Shown here: positions 63,527 through 64,000 of the stretch, in pieces | Layout of the letters: each line of letters begins with the position of its first letter | Numbering within the stretch: position 1 is the first letter of the stretch | Assembly (NCBI GenBank): GCA_964057225.1 | Contig: OZ059895.1 | Coordinates: forward strand, 15,119,001-15,183,000 | DNA from: Auanema rhodensis | Taxonomy: Eukaryota > Nematoda > Chromadorea > Rhabditida > Rhabditidae | DNA: 64,000 nt | Reading direction: 5' to 3' | Translations under genes and position numbers: made by a program | The notes under the pieces: model-generated | The model's database searches: none | What the model was told of the DNA's origin: nothing | The model's input: the letters and a program-made list of their open reading frames with translations, nothing else

Positions 63527-64000
63527 ATGCTAGATAAGGCTCACATGGCTCATTGAACTCAAAATTCTAAATGAAACATCAATTAGAATTATTAGACAAT
63601 TAAAGAAAATATGAGAAATTATCGAATCCATATATGTATAAATGAATTATTAAATTGAATAAAAATCTAATTTTAGGGTCATAAGCTTTATGAATTGCCC
63701 TCGTTTGAATGAAATTAGTAAGGGAGCTTTCTCTGGAATTTCCAACAAACAAGGCTTGAAAATCTTATTTCATGAAACTCCTATTCAACGAATACATGGT
63801 GGAGCTTTCAGGTATGACGATTCCATGAGTCATGAAGCTCACATTGACGAGAATTTGATTTCAGGCACGCCAGTAACATACGAGAACTATCCATATCAGG
63901 TAGTGAGCTTGCACTATCACGACATGCCTTCGCATCAATTACTCAAGTAAGTTGCAGCATTTTATTCACAAATTAAAGCATTTTCTCAAATTTTGCAGCT
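61236..64000 (+). CDS. Secreted or membrane leucine-rich-repeat protein, partial at window end
   Basis: The signal peptide (YYIIYYILLFVPNILS) leads into an LRR N-cap (AKCPDQCECEETEKT, joined to VTCGGMLILTFPDVLPSG across an intron of about 1.26 kb, exon 62621-62671). Irregular LRRs follow: YDVLLMRNTSIRSIPKNSF, RRMEDLRELRIENAEQLDQI, GLKHIR joined across about 0.78 kb to VISFMNCPRLNEISKGAFSG, KQGLKILFHETPIQRIHGGA, then FRHASNIRELSIQGSELALS and RHAFASITQ. A TTTTGCAG acceptor at 63991-63998 begins another exon, so the gene runs off the window. The repeat style (short, I/L-E-x-A-F) resembles extracellular LRR receptors, including the glycoprotein-hormone-receptor-like group, but no transmembrane part is visible, so the class is open. 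The 61236 start has a good hydrophobic leader. Confidence 0.83.
62953..63038. repeat. (GA)n microsatellite in an LRR gene intron
   Basis: About 43 GA units on the coding strand, inside the intron between the KHIR exon and the VISF exon. Confidence 0.96.
63451..63524. repeat. (GA)n microsatellite, second tract in the same intron
   Basis: GA repeat with GGGAGA interruptions, about 0.4 kb downstream of the first tract and still inside the LRR-gene intron. Confidence 0.95.

Overview
This window looks like nuclear DNA of a nematode, probably a parasitic spirurian (clade III) species. The evidence is AT-rich sequence with many short (about 45-90 bp) GT-AG introns, frequent TTTCAG-type acceptors placed just upstream of start codons (as expected for spliced-leader trans-splicing), and proteins of nematode type: a vWA+ZP cuticlin, a MOLO-1-like protein, an UNC-47-like vesicular GABA transporter and a CNGCK P-box nuclear receptor. 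The species call is inference. Low-complexity CT/GA microsatellites are abundant and give rise to many spurious open frames.

Layout. 0-3.1 kb: intergenic, with a 100-bp tandem repeat. 3.1-6.6 kb (+): vWA/ZP cuticlin-like membrane protein (cut-6-like). 7.5-12.2 kb (-): serotonin transporter (mod-5-like), about 19 exons. 15.0-17.9 kb (-): DNTTIP1/TdIF1 homologue with a polyQ tail. 19.7-23.1 kb (-): MOLO-1-like TPM-domain membrane protein. 23.1-30.2 kb: long gene-poor stretch. 30.2-32.2 kb (+): nuclear hormone receptor. 33.2-34.0 kb (+): secreted lustrin/Kunitz-type protein. 34.5-35.2 kb (+): mitochondrial GGQ release factor (ICT1/MRPL58 type). 35.9-38.9 kb (+): cyclin G/I-type protein. 40.2-42.1 kb (+): unrecognised secreted protein built from tandemly duplicated 57-bp exons. 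43.4-45.8 kb (+): vesicular GABA transporter (unc-47). 46.0-46.3 kb (-): FAM32A homologue, divergent from COG4 (46.9-50.1 kb, +). 51.0-52.8 kb (+): C2H2 zinc-finger protein. 53.8-57.2 kb (+): peroxisomal Lon protease ending in SKL. 57.2-61.2 kb: intergenic, with minus-strand coiled-coil coding remnants. 61.2 kb to the end (+): secreted leucine-rich-repeat protein, cut by the window edge.

Three genes act at the synapse (serotonin reuptake, GABA vesicle loading, modulation of the levamisole-type acetylcholine receptor) and lie within 40 kb of each other. The others are cell housekeeping genes (Golgi tethering, peroxisome quality control, mitoribosome rescue) or secreted and cuticular proteins. 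Kunitz, ICT1-like and cyclin genes are closely spaced on one strand and could be co-transcribed. The most unusual element is the 40-42 kb gene, in which each 19-residue repeat is its own phase-0 exon. All exon models were worked out by hand from frame continuity, GT-AG boundaries and remembered family conservation; no database search was run.
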